The notes under the pieces are model-generated. The model searched no databases. It saw only the letters and a list, made by a program, of their open reading frames with translations, and had not been told where the DNA came from. From Bacillota bacterium (GTDB lineage: Bacteria > Bacillota > Clostridia > Tissierellales > MES13), in NCBI GenBank assembly GCA_009711785.1, contig VENA01000004.1, positions 29,461 through 93,460 of the forward strand: a stretch of DNA of 64,000 nucleotides. The letters run 5' to 3'. The stretch's first letter is position 1. Each line of letters begins with the position of its first letter. A program made the position numbers and the translations under genes. Shown piece by piece: positions 16,459-26,399 of the stretch.

Positions 16459-16489
16459 TAGTGCACAGTAGCTCTGTGCACTTTTTTTA
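16459..16489 (+). terminator. Attenuator terminator of the cobalamin riboswitch
   Basis: AGTGCACAG / CTGTGCACT hairpin with T7, placed between the aptamer and cobQ, the usual position for the expression platform. Confidence 0.88.
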
Positions 16490-16513
16490 TATGTAAAAAA
16501 AGGGGTTGAGTAA

Positions 16514-17989
16514 ATGACTAATATAATGTTTCAAGGAACTGCATCTTCAGTTGGTAAAAGTTTATTAGCAGCTGCTGTATGTAGAATATTAAAAAATGAG
16601 GGTTATAATGTAGCACCTTTTAAATCACAAAATATGTCTCTTAACTCATTTGTAACTAAAAATGGATTAGAAATGGGGAGAGCTCAAGTAGTACAGGCTG
16701 AAGCTGCAAAAATTGAGCCTTTAGTTGAAATGAATCCTATTTTATTAAAACCTACTAGTGATGTGGGATCTCAAGTAATATTAAATGGGAAAGTATATAA
16801 AAATAATACTGCCAAAGAATATTATAAAAAAAAGGATGATTTAAAGAATTTAGTTAAAGAAGCTTATGAAAAATTAGCAAAAGATTATGAAGTTATAGTT
16901 TTAGAAGGAGCAGGAAGTTGTGCTGAAATAAATTTAAGAGATAAGGATTTAGTAAATATGGGGATGGCCAAAATGGTAGATTCTCCTGTTATTTTAGTTG
17001 GAGATATAGATAGAGGAGGGGTTTTTGCTTCTATTTATGGCTCTGTAATGTTACTTTCTGAAGATGAAAGAAAAAGAATAAAGGGCTTTATTATTAATAA
17101 ATTTAGAGGGGATGTTAATTTATTAAAACCTGGGATAAAAATGCTTGAAGAAAAAATAAACATACCTTGTCTTGGGGTAATACCCTATTCAGATATTAAT
17201 ATTGATGATGAAGATAGTGTAACTGATAGGTTTAAAACTAATGGAAATTCTTACGTTACAATTGGAGTAATTAAGCTTCCATACATATCTAATTTTACCG
17301 ATTTTACTCCCCTTGTAATTGAAAAGGATGTAACGATTAAGTATATAACAAATAAAGATGAAGTATCCGATGTAGATTTAATAATAATTCCAGGTAGTAA
17401 AAATACAATTAAAGATATGAAATTTATTAAAGATAGCGGTATTGATAAAGAAATTTATAAAAAGCATAAAGAAGGAACGAAGATAATAGGTATTTGTGGT
17501 GGTTATCAGATGCTTGGTAAAAAAATTTATGATCCTAGAAATATTGAATCTTCATTAGATAAAATAGCTGGATTATCATTACTAGATACAACTACCACCA
17601 TAATGGATGTAAAAGAAACTAAACAAGTTTCTGGAAGGTTTTTATTAAGTAATAATAAATTAAATGAAATGTCAGTTAAAGGTTATGAAATACATATGGG
17701 TGAAACTAAAATAGGTAGTGAAAGTAAACCTTTAATACAATTAGATAATGGAAATATAGATGGGGCTATAAACATGGATGGAGACGTTTTTGGAACTTAT
17801 CTTCATGGAATTTTTGAAAATGATGATTTTAGACAAAGTATCATTAAAAACTTAAAAACAAAGAAGGGTTTAAGTAATGAAAGTAATTTAAGTTATAAGG
17901 AACTAAAGGAAAAAGAGTATGAAAATTTAGCAAAGATTGTTAAAGATAATTTAGATATAAAAAAATTAAAATTAATTATGGGTATTTAA
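16514..17989 (+). CDS. cobQ: Adenosylcobyric acid synthase (glutamine-hydrolysing)
   Basis: CobQ/CbiP adds four amide groups to adenosylcobyrinic acid a,c-diamide. The 491-residue protein has the N-terminal ATP-binding domain (MFQGTASSVGKSLLAAA, KSQNMSLNSF) and a class I glutamine amidotransferase domain. The nucleophile is Cys328 (GICGGYQMLG), with the His-containing block GTYLHGIFEN near the end. Length and domain order are standard. The start ATG 16514 follows AAAAAGGGG. It is the first gene of the operon, with cbiB starting one base after its stop. Confidence 0.95.
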   Translation: MTNIMFQGTASSVGKSLLAAAVCRILKNEGYNVAPFKSQNMSLNSFVTKNGLEMGRAQVVQAEAAKIEPLVEMNPILLKPTSDVGSQVILNGKVYKNNTAKEYYKKKDDLKNLVKEAYEKLAKDYEVIVLEGAGSCAEINLRDKDLVNMGMAKMVDSPVILVGDIDRGGVFASIYGSVMLLSEDERKRIKGFIINKFRGDVNLLKPGIKMLEEKINIPCLGVIPYSDINIDDEDSVTDRFKTNGNSYVTIGVIKLPYISNFTDFTPLVIEKDVTIKYITNKDEVSDVDLIIIPGSKNTIKDMKFIKDSGIDKEIYKKHKEGTKIIGICGGYQMLGKKIYDPRNIESSLDKIAGLSLLDTTTTIMDVKETKQVSGRFLLSNNKLNEMSVKGYEIHMGETKIGSESKPLIQLDNGNIDGAINMDGDVFGTYLHGIFENDDFRQSIIKNLKTKKGLSNESNLSYKELKEKEYENLAKIVKDNLDIKKLKLIMGI

Positions 17990-17990
17990 A

Positions 17991-18938
17991 ATGAGTTTTA
18001 TTATTATTGCTATAGCTTTAGATATATTTTTAGGAGATCCTATAAATTGGCCCCATCCAATAATATATATAGGTAATATGATTAAAAGATATGAAAATTA
18101 TATAAGAAAATCAAATATTAACTTAAAATTTGGGGGATTTTTATTAACCACATTAAGTATAATAACTGTTTTTTTAATAGTAACATTAATACTTAAAATA
18201 ACTTACAATATCAATCCAGTAATTGAGTATATAATTTCTATTTATTTATTATATACAACTATGGCTACTAAATGTTTAAGTTTAGAAGGTAAAAGAGTTT
18301 ATAATTCACTAAAGGATAATGATTTAGAAAAATCTAGAAAGCTAATTTCATACCTTGTGGGAAGAGATACAAATAAACTTAAATTAAAAGAAATTAATAG
18401 GGCAATAGTTGAAACAATAGCTGAAAATACAATTGATGGAGTTTTAGCGCCACTGTTTTATATTTTTTTAGGATTATTATTTAATATGCCAGTAGAATTT
18501 GCTTTTGTTTATAAAACAGTTAATACACTAGATTCTATGGTAGGTTATAATCAAGAACCCTTTAAAGATATAGGATTAATTTCTGCTAAACTTGATGATA
18601 TCCTAAATTATTTTCCAGCTAGAATAGGAAGTGTATTAATGGTTTTATCAGGTGTGTTTTTTAACTATGATATAAAAAATGGATTTAAAATATTAATAAG
18701 GGATAGAAGAAATCATAAAAGTCCAAACTGTGGATATCCTGAATCAGCAGTTGCAGGATTACTTAATATAGAACTTGGAGGAGTAAATACTTATTTTGGT
18801 AAGAAAGTATATAAACCAACTATAGGAGATGAAAATTATTTATTATCCTATGAAAATATAATAGATTCTATAAAGATAATGTATGCTTCACTTTTTATTG
18901 TGTTAACTATATTTAGTATTATATTTATACTTGTTTAG
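17991..18938 (+). CDS. cbiB: Adenosylcobinamide-phosphate synthase
   Basis: CbiB joins aminopropanol phosphate (made by CobD) to adenosylcobyric acid. The 315-residue integral membrane protein has the family blocks LGDPINWPHPI near the N-terminus, VGRDT, AENTIDGVLAPLFY, and HKSPNCGYPESAVAGLL towards the C-terminus. It has about four to five membrane spans. The start ATG 17991 comes one base after the cobQ stop; no strong Shine-Dalgarno is seen, so it may depend on coupling. Confidence 0.94.
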   Translation: MSFIIIAIALDIFLGDPINWPHPIIYIGNMIKRYENYIRKSNINLKFGGFLLTTLSIITVFLIVTLILKITYNINPVIEYIISIYLLYTTMATKCLSLEGKRVYNSLKDNDLEKSRKLISYLVGRDTNKLKLKEINRAIVETIAENTIDGVLAPLFYIFLGLLFNMPVEFAFVYKTVNTLDSMVGYNQEPFKDIGLISAKLDDILNYFPARIGSVLMVLSGVFFNYDIKNGFKILIRDRRNHKSPNCGYPESAVAGLLNIELGGVNTYFGKKVYKPTIGDENYLLSYENIIDSIKIMYASLFIVLTIFSIIFILV

Positions 18939-18952
18939 AAAGGAGGTAAAAT

Positions 18953-19990
18953 TTGAATAAACATGGAGGATACTACGGTAATAAAAAAAATATTTTAGAC
19001 TTTAGTGTAAATATTAATCCATTAAAAACCCCAGAAAAAACGATAGAAAATATAAAAAAATATGCAACGAAGCTACATAAATATCCTGAAATAGAAGGAA
19101 AAACAGGAAAAAAGATAATAGCTAATAATCTAGGAATAGATACTAAAAAAGTTATTCTTGGAAATGGAGCTATAGAATTAATATATTTATTTGCAAGAGC
19201 CTTTAAGCCAAAGAAAGTATTAATAATACAACCTACTTTTAATGAATATGAAAGGGCTTTTAAGTTAGTAAATTCAGAGATATTTCATTTTCAAAGGGAT
19301 GAAAAAAGTGGATTTAATATTGATGTAGAAAAGTTATCTAATTACATAGATAAAGTTAAACCAGATACTGTTATTTTATGTAATCCTAATAATCCAACTG
19401 CCACATATACTGAAAAAGAAAAATTTAAAAGAGTATTAGAGAAAATTAAAAATAATAATTCTTATTTATTTTTAGATGAATCATTTATTGATTTTTCTAA
19501 TAAAGAATCCTTTATAGAACTTACTCAAAAGTATCCAATTTTTATTATAAGATCTATGACAAAATATTTTGCAGTTCCTGGGATAAGATTAGGTTTTGGA
19601 ATAGGAAATAAGAAAATTATTAATTCATTAAACAAGTATAAAGAGCCATGGACTATAAATACTATAGCCCTTAATACTATTTCTGAATTATTAAATGATG
19701 ATTCTTATATAAAGAAAACAAAAGAATGGTATTTAAAAGAAAAAGAATATATGAATGAAAAACTTAAAGAAATAAAAAACATTAATTATTATAAAAGTAA
19801 TACTAACTTTTATCTTTGTAAAACAGATATAACTTCAAAAAAACTTAAAGATAAGCTAATTAATAAAAATATAAACATAAGAACCTGTGAAGATTTTTAT
19901 GGTCTTGAAAATAACCATTTTAGGATATGTATAAAAAATCGTTTAGAAAATGAGTATTTAATTAATCAATTAAATTTAATATTAAATTAA
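18953..19990 (+). CDS. cobD: Threonine-phosphate decarboxylase (PLP)
   Basis: CobD makes (R)-1-amino-2-propanol phosphate from L-threonine phosphate for the nucleotide-loop arm of B12. The 345-residue fold-type I PLP enzyme has DFSVNINPL at the N-terminus, the CNPNNPT block, LDESFIDF and the Schiff-base Lys204 in SMTKYFAVPGIRLGF. It is similar to histidinol-phosphate aminotransferase, but the operon context fixes the role. The start TTG 18953 has AGGAGG at 18942-18947. The substrate would come from the threonine kinase at the operon end. Confidence 0.92.
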   Translation: MNKHGGYYGNKKNILDFSVNINPLKTPEKTIENIKKYATKLHKYPEIEGKTGKKIIANNLGIDTKKVILGNGAIELIYLFARAFKPKKVLIIQPTFNEYERAFKLVNSEIFHFQRDEKSGFNIDVEKLSNYIDKVKPDTVILCNPNNPTATYTEKEKFKRVLEKIKNNNSYLFLDESFIDFSNKESFIELTQKYPIFIIRSMTKYFAVPGIRLGFGIGNKKIINSLNKYKEPWTINTIALNTISELLNDDSYIKKTKEWYLKEKEYMNEKLKEIKNINYYKSNTNFYLCKTDITSKKLKDKLINKNINIRTCEDFYGLENNHFRICIKNRLENEYLINQLNLILN

Positions 19991-20016
19991 AATTAAAAAT
20001 ATAAGGAGGAGTTAAA

Positions 20017-21258
20017 ATGTTTAAAAGAGTTATGAGTGTAACTTTAATCATGTTTTTTTTATTAACAACTTTTGTACAAGCATCTAGTAATAATGTAGCT
20101 ATTGAGGGGATAGAGAAAAATATTGAAACTGAAATAAAGGATGCTAGAACATATGTAACACTTGAGAGTATAGCTAGTTTAAGTTTAGAGACTTCTGTAA
20201 ATGGAAATGAGATAAATCTTAAAAATGAAGATGTTAATTTTAAATTTGTTATTGATTCAAATCAAATAAAGGTTAATGATTTAGATTTAAATTTTAATTT
20301 AAAACCCTATAAAAAAAATAATAAAATTTATCTTCCATTAAGATTTATACTAGAAACTCTTAATTACAATATTAAATGGGATTCAAAGAATAATAAAGTT
20401 ATAATAAAAAAGCAAGAAAAGATAACTTACCCTATAAAAGTAAAAAATGGTAATAACGAATACATAATAAAAAAGGAACCTGAAAAAATAGTTTCCTTAG
20501 CTCCTGGAGTAACAGAGAAATTATATGCTTTAGGTGTTTTAGATAAAGTTAAAGGTAGAACACAATACTGTAATTACCCTAAGGAAGTAAAAAACATTAC
20601 AAATATAGGGAGTCTTTATGAACCTAATCTAGAAACAATCATAGATATTAATCCTGATATTGTAATTGGCGAGACCCACTTTAAAGAGAAGCATTTAAAT
20701 AAGTTAAATAGTGCTGGAATTAATACTGTTGCTAAATCAACAGCAACGGATATTGAAGGTGTATATGAATATATGATTGAATTAGGGGCTATAGTTAATA
20801 GAAATTATGAGGCAAGGGCTTTAGTTTCAAGTCTAAAAAGTAAAGCAACAAGGGCTGAATATATTTTAAAAGATATAAAAGAAAATGAAAAACCTAGTGT
20901 TTATTATGTAGTAGGCACAGGACAAAGTGGTGAGTATACAGCAGGGGGTAATACTTTTATTTCATCTTTAATAAATTTAGCAGGTGGTAAAAATATTGCT
21001 AAAAATATCGATGGTTGGTCCTATAGTATTGAAAAGCTAGTAGATAATGATCCTGATATTATATTTGGGGCTAAATATAATATAGATACAATGGTAAGTG
21101 GTGAAAATTATCAATCCTTATCGGCTATAAGAAAAAATAAATATTATACTTTTAATAGAAACATAATTGAAAGAGCAGCTCCAAGGGCAATAAATCAAGG
21201 ATTAAAGGAACTTATTAAAATATTTCACAATGATAAGGTTGATAAATTAAATTTCTAG
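20017..21258 (+). CDS. btuF: Cobalamin/corrinoid-binding ABC protein with N-terminal copper-amine-oxidase-like domain
   Basis: The 413-residue exported protein has a signal peptide (about residues 1-23) without a lipobox Cys. A copper-amine-oxidase N-domain-like module follows (about residues 30-135, with LPLRFILETLNYNIKWD). The periplasmic-binding-protein type III domain comes next (about 145-405, KIVSLAPGVTEKLYALG, INPDIVIGETHF, GGKNIA). BtuF domains capture B12 or cobinamide. Lack of a lipid anchor is unusual for a Gram-positive binding protein; the extra domain may hold it at the wall or membrane. It is followed by its permease and ATPase. Confidence 0.88.
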   Translation: MFKRVMSVTLIMFFLLTTFVQASSNNVAIEGIEKNIETEIKDARTYVTLESIASLSLETSVNGNEINLKNEDVNFKFVIDSNQIKVNDLDLNFNLKPYKKNNKIYLPLRFILETLNYNIKWDSKNNKVIIKKQEKITYPIKVKNGNNEYIIKKEPEKIVSLAPGVTEKLYALGVLDKVKGRTQYCNYPKEVKNITNIGSLYEPNLETIIDINPDIVIGETHFKEKHLNKLNSAGINTVAKSTATDIEGVYEYMIELGAIVNRNYEARALVSSLKSKATRAEYILKDIKENEKPSVYYVVGTGQSGEYTAGGNTFISSLINLAGGKNIAKNIDGWSYSIEKLVDNDPDIIFGAKYNIDTMVSGENYQSLSAIRKNKYYTFNRNIIERAAPRAINQGLKELIKIFHNDKVDKLNF

Positions 21259-21271
21259 ATAGGAGATTTAT

Positions 21272-22303
21272 ATGAAAAGCAAAAGATATATTTTTATTGT
21301 TATATTGCTTATATCATTATTTTCTTTAATTTTAATATCAACGACTTTAGGAACGGTAAAGATTCCTATTAAAAATGTTTTAAAGATTATTTTATATAAG
21401 TTAAGTATAGATATAGATATAAGTAATATAAAAGCATCAGATATATTTATTGTAACAAATATAAGATTACCTAGAATTATACTAGCAAGTTTAGTAGGGG
21501 CTATATTGTCTTTAGTAGGAACTTCTTATCAGGCAATATTTAAAAATCCAATGGCTGATCCTTATGTAATGGGAGCTTCATCAGGGGCAGCCTTTGGAGC
21601 TACATTAGCTATATCTTTAGGTATAGGTAGTGGTTTATTAGGTTTTGGTGTAACGAATTTATTTGCTTTTATTGGTGCCATGATAACAACTGTAATTGTA
21701 TATAATTTAGCTAAAGTAGGAAGTAAAATATCAACTACTTCTATTTTACTTGCAGGTATTGTTATGACAGCTTTTTTATCATCTATTATATCTTTAATGA
21801 TGATATTTAATCATGAAGAATTAGGAAAAATAGTTACATGGACTATGGGAAGTTTTAATGGAGCTAATTGGAATCAGATAATTTTAATAACTATTCCAGT
21901 GTTAATAGGGCTTATAGTTATTTTATCTTTTTCTAAAGAAATGAATGCCTTTGTTTTAGGAGAAGAAAATGCTCAAAGTTTAGGAGTAAATATTGAATTA
22001 ATGAAAAAAACAATTTTAGTAATTTCTTCTTTTCTTGCAGCATGTGCAGTTTCTGTAAGTGGAATTATAGGTTTTGTTGGTTTGATAGTTCCACATTTAT
22101 TTAGACTTATATTTGGCTCTAATCATAAGATATTATTACCGGTTTCGGTCCTAGGAGGAGCTATTTTTCTACTCATTTGTGATACATTAGCTAGAACAAT
22201 ATTAGATGGAATAGAAATACCTGTAGGAATTATAACATCTATATTTGGAGGTCCATTTTTCTTATATTTACTTAAACGGTCTAAGAAAAATAAGTTAATT
22301 TAA
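21272..22303 (+). CDS. btuC: Cobalamin ABC transporter permease (FecCD family)
   Basis: The 343-residue protein has about ten membrane helices and the FecCD/BtuC blocks IRLPRIILASLVGAILSLVG, NPMADPYVMGASSGAAFGA and GFVGLIVPHLFRLIFG. It forms the translocation channel with BtuD and receives substrate from BtuF. The start ATG 21272 has AGGAG upstream, and the neighbouring genes give the substrate assignment. Confidence 0.92.
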   Translation: MKSKRYIFIVILLISLFSLILISTTLGTVKIPIKNVLKIILYKLSIDIDISNIKASDIFIVTNIRLPRIILASLVGAILSLVGTSYQAIFKNPMADPYVMGASSGAAFGATLAISLGIGSGLLGFGVTNLFAFIGAMITTVIVYNLAKVGSKISTTSILLAGIVMTAFLSSIISLMMIFNHEELGKIVTWTMGSFNGANWNQIILITIPVLIGLIVILSFSKEMNAFVLGEENAQSLGVNIELMKKTILVISSFLAACAVSVSGIIGFVGLIVPHLFRLIFGSNHKILLPVSVLGGAIFLLICDTLARTILDGIEIPVGIITSIFGGPFFLYLLKRSKKNKLI

Positions 22304-22314
22304 GGAGGAAAATA

Positions 22315-23094
22315 ATGAATTGTGTAATAGATGTTAAAGATTTACATTTTAAATATTACAATCAAGGGATATTAAATAATATAAATATAAAGGTAGAAAA
22401 AGGTTCTTTTGTAAGTATCTTAGGACCTAATGGATCAGGAAAGACAACGTTATTAAAAAATATATGCAATTTTTTAAAACCTAATAATGGAACTATTTGT
22501 ATAAAAGATAAGGAAGTTTTTAAATATAAAAATAAGGAACTTGCAAAGAATGTTGCTGTTGTACATCAGAATAATGATGTTAATTTTGACTTTTCAATTT
22601 ATGATATAGTATTGATGGGTAGATTACCCTATCAAAAAAAATTTAAAAGTGAGTCAAAGAAAGACCATGAAATAGTTAAAAAAAATATGAAAAAGACAGA
22701 AATCTGGAAGTTTAAAGATAAAAGCATACACGAAATAAGTGGTGGTGAAAGACAAAGGGTAATGATAGCTCGGGCATTATCTCAACAACCGGATATACTT
22801 TTATTAGATGAGCCTATATCGGCATTAGATATTAAACATCAAATGAGTATATTAAGCTTATGTAAAGACTTAGTTAAAGATAAGGATATTTCTATAATAA
22901 CAACTTTACATGACATAAATTTAGCAGCTAGGTTTAGTGATTCAATTATTTTATTAGATTCTGGAGAAATAAAATCCTTTGATATTCCTAAAAAGGTTTT
23001 GACTGCTGAAAATATAGAAAGTGTATATGGGGTTAAAGTTGATTTATACCTAAAGGATAAAAGTATTCCCTATATTATTCCTAAAGCGATTTAA
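22315..23094 (+). CDS. btuD: Cobalamin ABC transporter ATPase
   Basis: The 259-residue ATP-binding subunit has Walker A GPNGSGKTT (about residue 38), the Q-loop VVHQNND, the signature ISGGERQRVMIARAL, Walker B ILLLDEPISALD and the H-loop TTLHDINLAARF. It starts at ATG 22315 after AAGGAGG and follows btuC by 11 bp, completing the BtuFCD importer. Confidence 0.93.
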   Translation: MNCVIDVKDLHFKYYNQGILNNINIKVEKGSFVSILGPNGSGKTTLLKNICNFLKPNNGTICIKDKEVFKYKNKELAKNVAVVHQNNDVNFDFSIYDIVLMGRLPYQKKFKSESKKDHEIVKKNMKKTEIWKFKDKSIHEISGGERQRVMIARALSQQPDILLLDEPISALDIKHQMSILSLCKDLVKDKDISIITTLHDINLAARFSDSIILLDSGEIKSFDIPKKVLTAENIESVYGVKVDLYLKDKSIPYIIPKAI

Positions 23095-23106
23095 GGAGGC
23101 GTTTAA

Positions 23107-23658
23107 ATGTCAACTATTTTGATAACTGGAGGAGCTAGAAGTGGTAAAAGTACTTATGCTGAAAAAATAACTGCTAAAATGGGTAAAGAAATAGTTTATA
23201 TAGCAACTTCAATCCCCTTTGATGAAGGTATGAAAGATAGGATAAAAAAGCATAGAGAATCTAGACCTAAAGAGTGGGCTACTATTGAAATATATAAAGA
23301 TTTTAAGAAACTTTTAAACAATGATAGTTTTATAAACTCTGATACAGTTCTTTTAGATTGTATAACTGTTATGATCTCTAATTTATTAATGGATTCTGAT
23401 ATTGATTTTGATAAGGCATCTAGTGATGATATAGATAAATTAGAAGAGAGTGTTTTTAAAGAAGTTAAAGAGCTTTTAAAAGTAATTAATAATAAAAATC
23501 TAATATTAGTTACTAATGAAGTAGGGATGGGTTTAGTACCACATTATAAGCTAGGAAGCATTTTTAGAGATATTCAAGGAAGAGTAAATCAATATCTAGC
23601 TAAAAAAGCAGATGAGGTTTATTTAGCTGTATCAGGCATTCCAATGAAAGTGAAGTGA
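23107..23658 (+). CDS. cobU: Adenosylcobinamide kinase / adenosylcobinamide-phosphate guanylyltransferase
   Basis: CobU phosphorylates adenosylcobinamide and then attaches GMP, activating it for loop assembly. The 183-residue protein has the P-loop GGARSGKS (residues 8-15), His49 in KKHRESRP as the guanylylated residue, the DCITV strand and the TNEVGMGLVP block. Length is typical (about 180). Its TGA overlaps the GTG of cobS. Confidence 0.95.
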   Translation: MSTILITGGARSGKSTYAEKITAKMGKEIVYIATSIPFDEGMKDRIKKHRESRPKEWATIEIYKDFKKLLNNDSFINSDTVLLDCITVMISNLLMDSDIDFDKASSDDIDKLEESVFKEVKELLKVINNKNLILVTNEVGMGLVPHYKLGSIFRDIQGRVNQYLAKKADEVYLAVSGIPMKVK

Positions 23659-24395
23659 TTTTTATGAAAAGTTTTCTTATGATGTTAACATTTCTTACAA
23701 GAATACCAATTAAAATAAATTTTGAATATGAAAAAAAGGATTTTTTAAAAGGGATTTACTTTATTCCTTTTATAGGCTTAATTATCGGTGTTTTATTTTT
23801 CCTTTTATCTAAGTTAGAAATGTTTTTAGATAAGCCAATATTAGCTATAATAATTTGGATTTTTTATATATGGATAACAGGAGGTCTACATATAGATGGT
23901 TTAGCAGATACCATAGATGGAATTTTTAGTAATCGTAAAAAGGAAAGAATACTTGAAATAATGAGAGATAGTAAAATAGGTGCATTCGGAGTAATTTCTA
24001 TAATGTTGTTACTTAGTTTAAATGTTTTACTTACATATTATATTAATCTTAAATATTTGTTATTAGTTCCCATAATAGGACGAAGTTCTATGCTTATAGC
24101 ATGTTCTATAAGTAATTATGCAAGGAAAGGCCCTGGTATGGGAAAGGATATAATAGAAAACTGTGGTTTTAAAAAGTTAATATTAGGTGTAATATTTCCT
24201 ATATTACTAGTACTTATATTAAATTATAATTATGATTTAATATTGCTTATGCTATTAACAAATATATTTGTATTATTAATAACTAAACATATTAAAGGTA
24301 TAATCGATGGAATAACTGGAGATACAATTGGCTTTATAATTGAAATAAGTCAAACAATTTTTATGTTTTCTTTATACATAAATTCTTTAATTTAA
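23655..24395 (+). CDS. cobS: Adenosylcobinamide-GDP ribazoletransferase
   Basis: CobS is a membrane enzyme that couples AdoCbi-GDP with alpha-ribazole (phosphate) to finish B12. The 246-residue protein has FLTRIPI at the N-terminus and the metal-binding GGLHIDGLADTIDGIFS signature (about residues 76-92), with about six membrane spans. The start is GTG 23655 overlapping the cobU stop (GTGA), or ATG 23664 three codons later. No strong ribosome-binding site separates these choices. Confidence 0.93.
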   Translation: MIFMKSFLMMLTFLTRIPIKINFEYEKKDFLKGIYFIPFIGLIIGVLFFLLSKLEMFLDKPILAIIIWIFYIWITGGLHIDGLADTIDGIFSNRKKERILEIMRDSKIGAFGVISIMLLLSLNVLLTYYINLKYLLLVPIIGRSSMLIACSISNYARKGPGMGKDIIENCGFKKLILGVIFPILLVLILNYNYDLILLMLLTNIFVLLITKHIKGIIDGITGDTIGFIIEISQTIFMFSLYINSLI

Positions 24396-24406
24396 AGGGG
24401 AATAAT

Positions 24407-25003
24407 ATGAAATTAATACTTATAAGGCATGTTGAAACAATTGCTAATTATCAAAAGAAATATATTGGTAGTACTAAAAGTGATTATACTAATAGGGGTA
24501 AAAAACAAATAATAAAAATTTTAAAAGGTATTGAAAATGAAAAAGTCGATAAAATATATTCAAGTCCACTTCCTAGAGCATTTAAATTAGCAAATAAAAT
24601 ATCAAATAAGTTAGATAAGGATATAGAAATTCAAAATGCACTTAAAGAGTTAAATTTTGGTGTTTTTGAAAATAAGACTTATAAAGAAGTAAAAGCAGAG
24701 TATGAAAATGAGTGGAATGAATGGATTAATGATTATATAAATTATAAAATACCTAAGGGTGAGAGTTTAAAAGAGGTATATAAAAGAGTTTCAAGTTTTC
24801 TTGATTCTTTAAAAGAATCTAATAAGACCTTTCTTTTAGTAACCCATGGAGGCATTATACAGACAATTTTGACATATTTACTAGATTTGAATATTAATGA
24901 TAGATGGCATTTTAAAATACCACCTGGTTCTATAGTTGAAATAGAATATAAAGATAATTATGGTATATTAACTAAATTAAATACTAATAAAATAATAGAT
25001 TAG
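24407..25003 (+). CDS. cobC: Alpha-ribazole phosphatase (histidine phosphatase)
   Basis: CobC removes the phosphate from alpha-ribazole 5'-phosphate or from adenosylcobalamin 5'-phosphate. The 198-residue protein has the branch-1 histidine-phosphatase signature IRHVET (catalytic His8), the SSPLPRAFKLA block, LNFGVFENKT and the second His in VTHGGIIQTIL. The family includes phosphoglycerate mutases, but the position between cobS and cbiA supports CobC. Confidence 0.88.
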   Translation: MKLILIRHVETIANYQKKYIGSTKSDYTNRGKKQIIKILKGIENEKVDKIYSSPLPRAFKLANKISNKLDKDIEIQNALKELNFGVFENKTYKEVKAEYENEWNEWINDYINYKIPKGESLKEVYKRVSSFLDSLKESNKTFLLVTHGGIIQTILTYLLDLNINDRWHFKIPPGSIVEIEYKDNYGILTKLNTNKIID

Positions 25004-25013
25004 GGGTTTTAAT

Positions 25014-26399
25014 ATGAATAGGATAATGGTTGCAGGCGAAGCTAGTAATGTAGGAAAAACTACAATTAGTCTTGGGATTATGGCAGCCTTAGCAAAAAGA
25101 AAATTAAAGGTTCAACCCTTTAAAGTAGGACCTGATTATATTGATCCAAGTTTTCATAGATTTGTTAGTAATAATATATCTTTTAATTTAGATAGTTGGT
25201 TATTATCAGAGAATACAATAAAATATTTATTTAGACGTAATGCTAAAGATAAGGATATTTCTGTTATAGAAGGCGTTATGGGTCTTTATGATGGCTTTGG
25301 TGTGGACAAGGATAATGGAAGTTCAGCCCATATGTCTAAAATTCTAAAAACACCTGTGATTCTTGTTATAGATGCCAAAGCAATGGCTTCAAGCGTAGCA
25401 GCTAAAGTCCTTGGCTATAAGCTTTATGATAAAGAGGTAAATATAAGAGGAATAATTTTAAATAAAGTATCATCTAAAGGTCATTATGACTTACTTAAAG
25501 AGGTTATAGAAAAAGATGTTAAAATACCTTGTGTAGGTTATTTACCCTTTAATAAAGAAGAAACTTTAAATAGTAGGCATTTAGGATTAGTACCAGCTGA
25601 AGAGGTGGATAATCTAAAGTTAAAAGTTAATAGCTTAGTTAAAAAAATAGAAAAATATATTGATTTAGAAAAAATAATAAAAATTTCTAAAAGTAAAGAA
25701 AAGATAGGAAAAATAAATAATCCTATTAAACTAAAAGGATATGGAGACGGATTAAAAATAGCAGTAGCGAAGGATGAGGCTTTTAGCTTTTATTATGAAG
25801 ATAATTTAAAGCTACTAAATGAGATAGGGGTTAAATTAAAGACATTTAGTCCATTGAAGGATGAATCTTTACCAAAAGATATTGATGGATTATATATAGG
25901 AGGAGGATTTCCTGAAGTATTTAGTAAGGAGCTAGAAAAAAATAAAAAATTTAGAGGTAATTTAAAAAAGCGTTTAGATGATGGATTACCAGCTTATGCT
26001 GAATGTGGCGGTTTAATGTATCTTACTAAAGGTATTAAAAAACTAGATGGAACCTTTTATAAAACTGTAGGCTATTTTGATACTATAAGTTTAATGACTA
26101 AGGCATTACAACGTTTTGGTTATGTTGATGTTAAAGTACCTAATTGGGAAATAAAAATAAAAGCCCATGAATTTCATCATTCAAAACTAAAAGAAAATAA
26201 TAAATTAAATTATATTTATACTGTTTATAAAAAGAGAAATGGAAAAATAAATAAGGAATGGAAGTGTGGTTTAAGTAAAAAAAATGTGTTAGCAGCATAT
26301 CCCCATATACATTTTTATTCTAATCCAGTTTATTTAAAAAAACTCATAGATAAATGCAGAGAATATAAATTAGGAGATGGTAAAATTGAAAATGAGTAA
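25014..26399 (+). CDS. cbiA: Cobyrinic acid a,c-diamide synthase
   Basis: CbiA/CobB amidates the a and c side chains of cobyrinic acid using glutamine and ATP. The 461-residue protein has the ATPase P-loop AGEASNVGKTTIS, VGPDYIDPSFHRF and SVIEGVMGLYDG. It has a C-terminal amidotransferase domain with Cys331 (AECGGLMYL) and HEFHHS. It starts at ATG 25014. Presence of CbiA and CobQ but none of the ring-building genes here means the corrin ring must come from elsewhere in the genome or from uptake. Confidence 0.94.
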   Translation: MNRIMVAGEASNVGKTTISLGIMAALAKRKLKVQPFKVGPDYIDPSFHRFVSNNISFNLDSWLLSENTIKYLFRRNAKDKDISVIEGVMGLYDGFGVDKDNGSSAHMSKILKTPVILVIDAKAMASSVAAKVLGYKLYDKEVNIRGIILNKVSSKGHYDLLKEVIEKDVKIPCVGYLPFNKEETLNSRHLGLVPAEEVDNLKLKVNSLVKKIEKYIDLEKIIKISKSKEKIGKINNPIKLKGYGDGLKIAVAKDEAFSFYYEDNLKLLNEIGVKLKTFSPLKDESLPKDIDGLYIGGGFPEVFSKELEKNKKFRGNLKKRLDDGLPAYAECGGLMYLTKGIKKLDGTFYKTVGYFDTISLMTKALQRFGYVDVKVPNWEIKIKAHEFHHSKLKENNKLNYIYTVYKKRNGKINKEWKCGLSKKNVLAAYPHIHFYSNPVYLKKLIDKCREYKLGDGKIENE

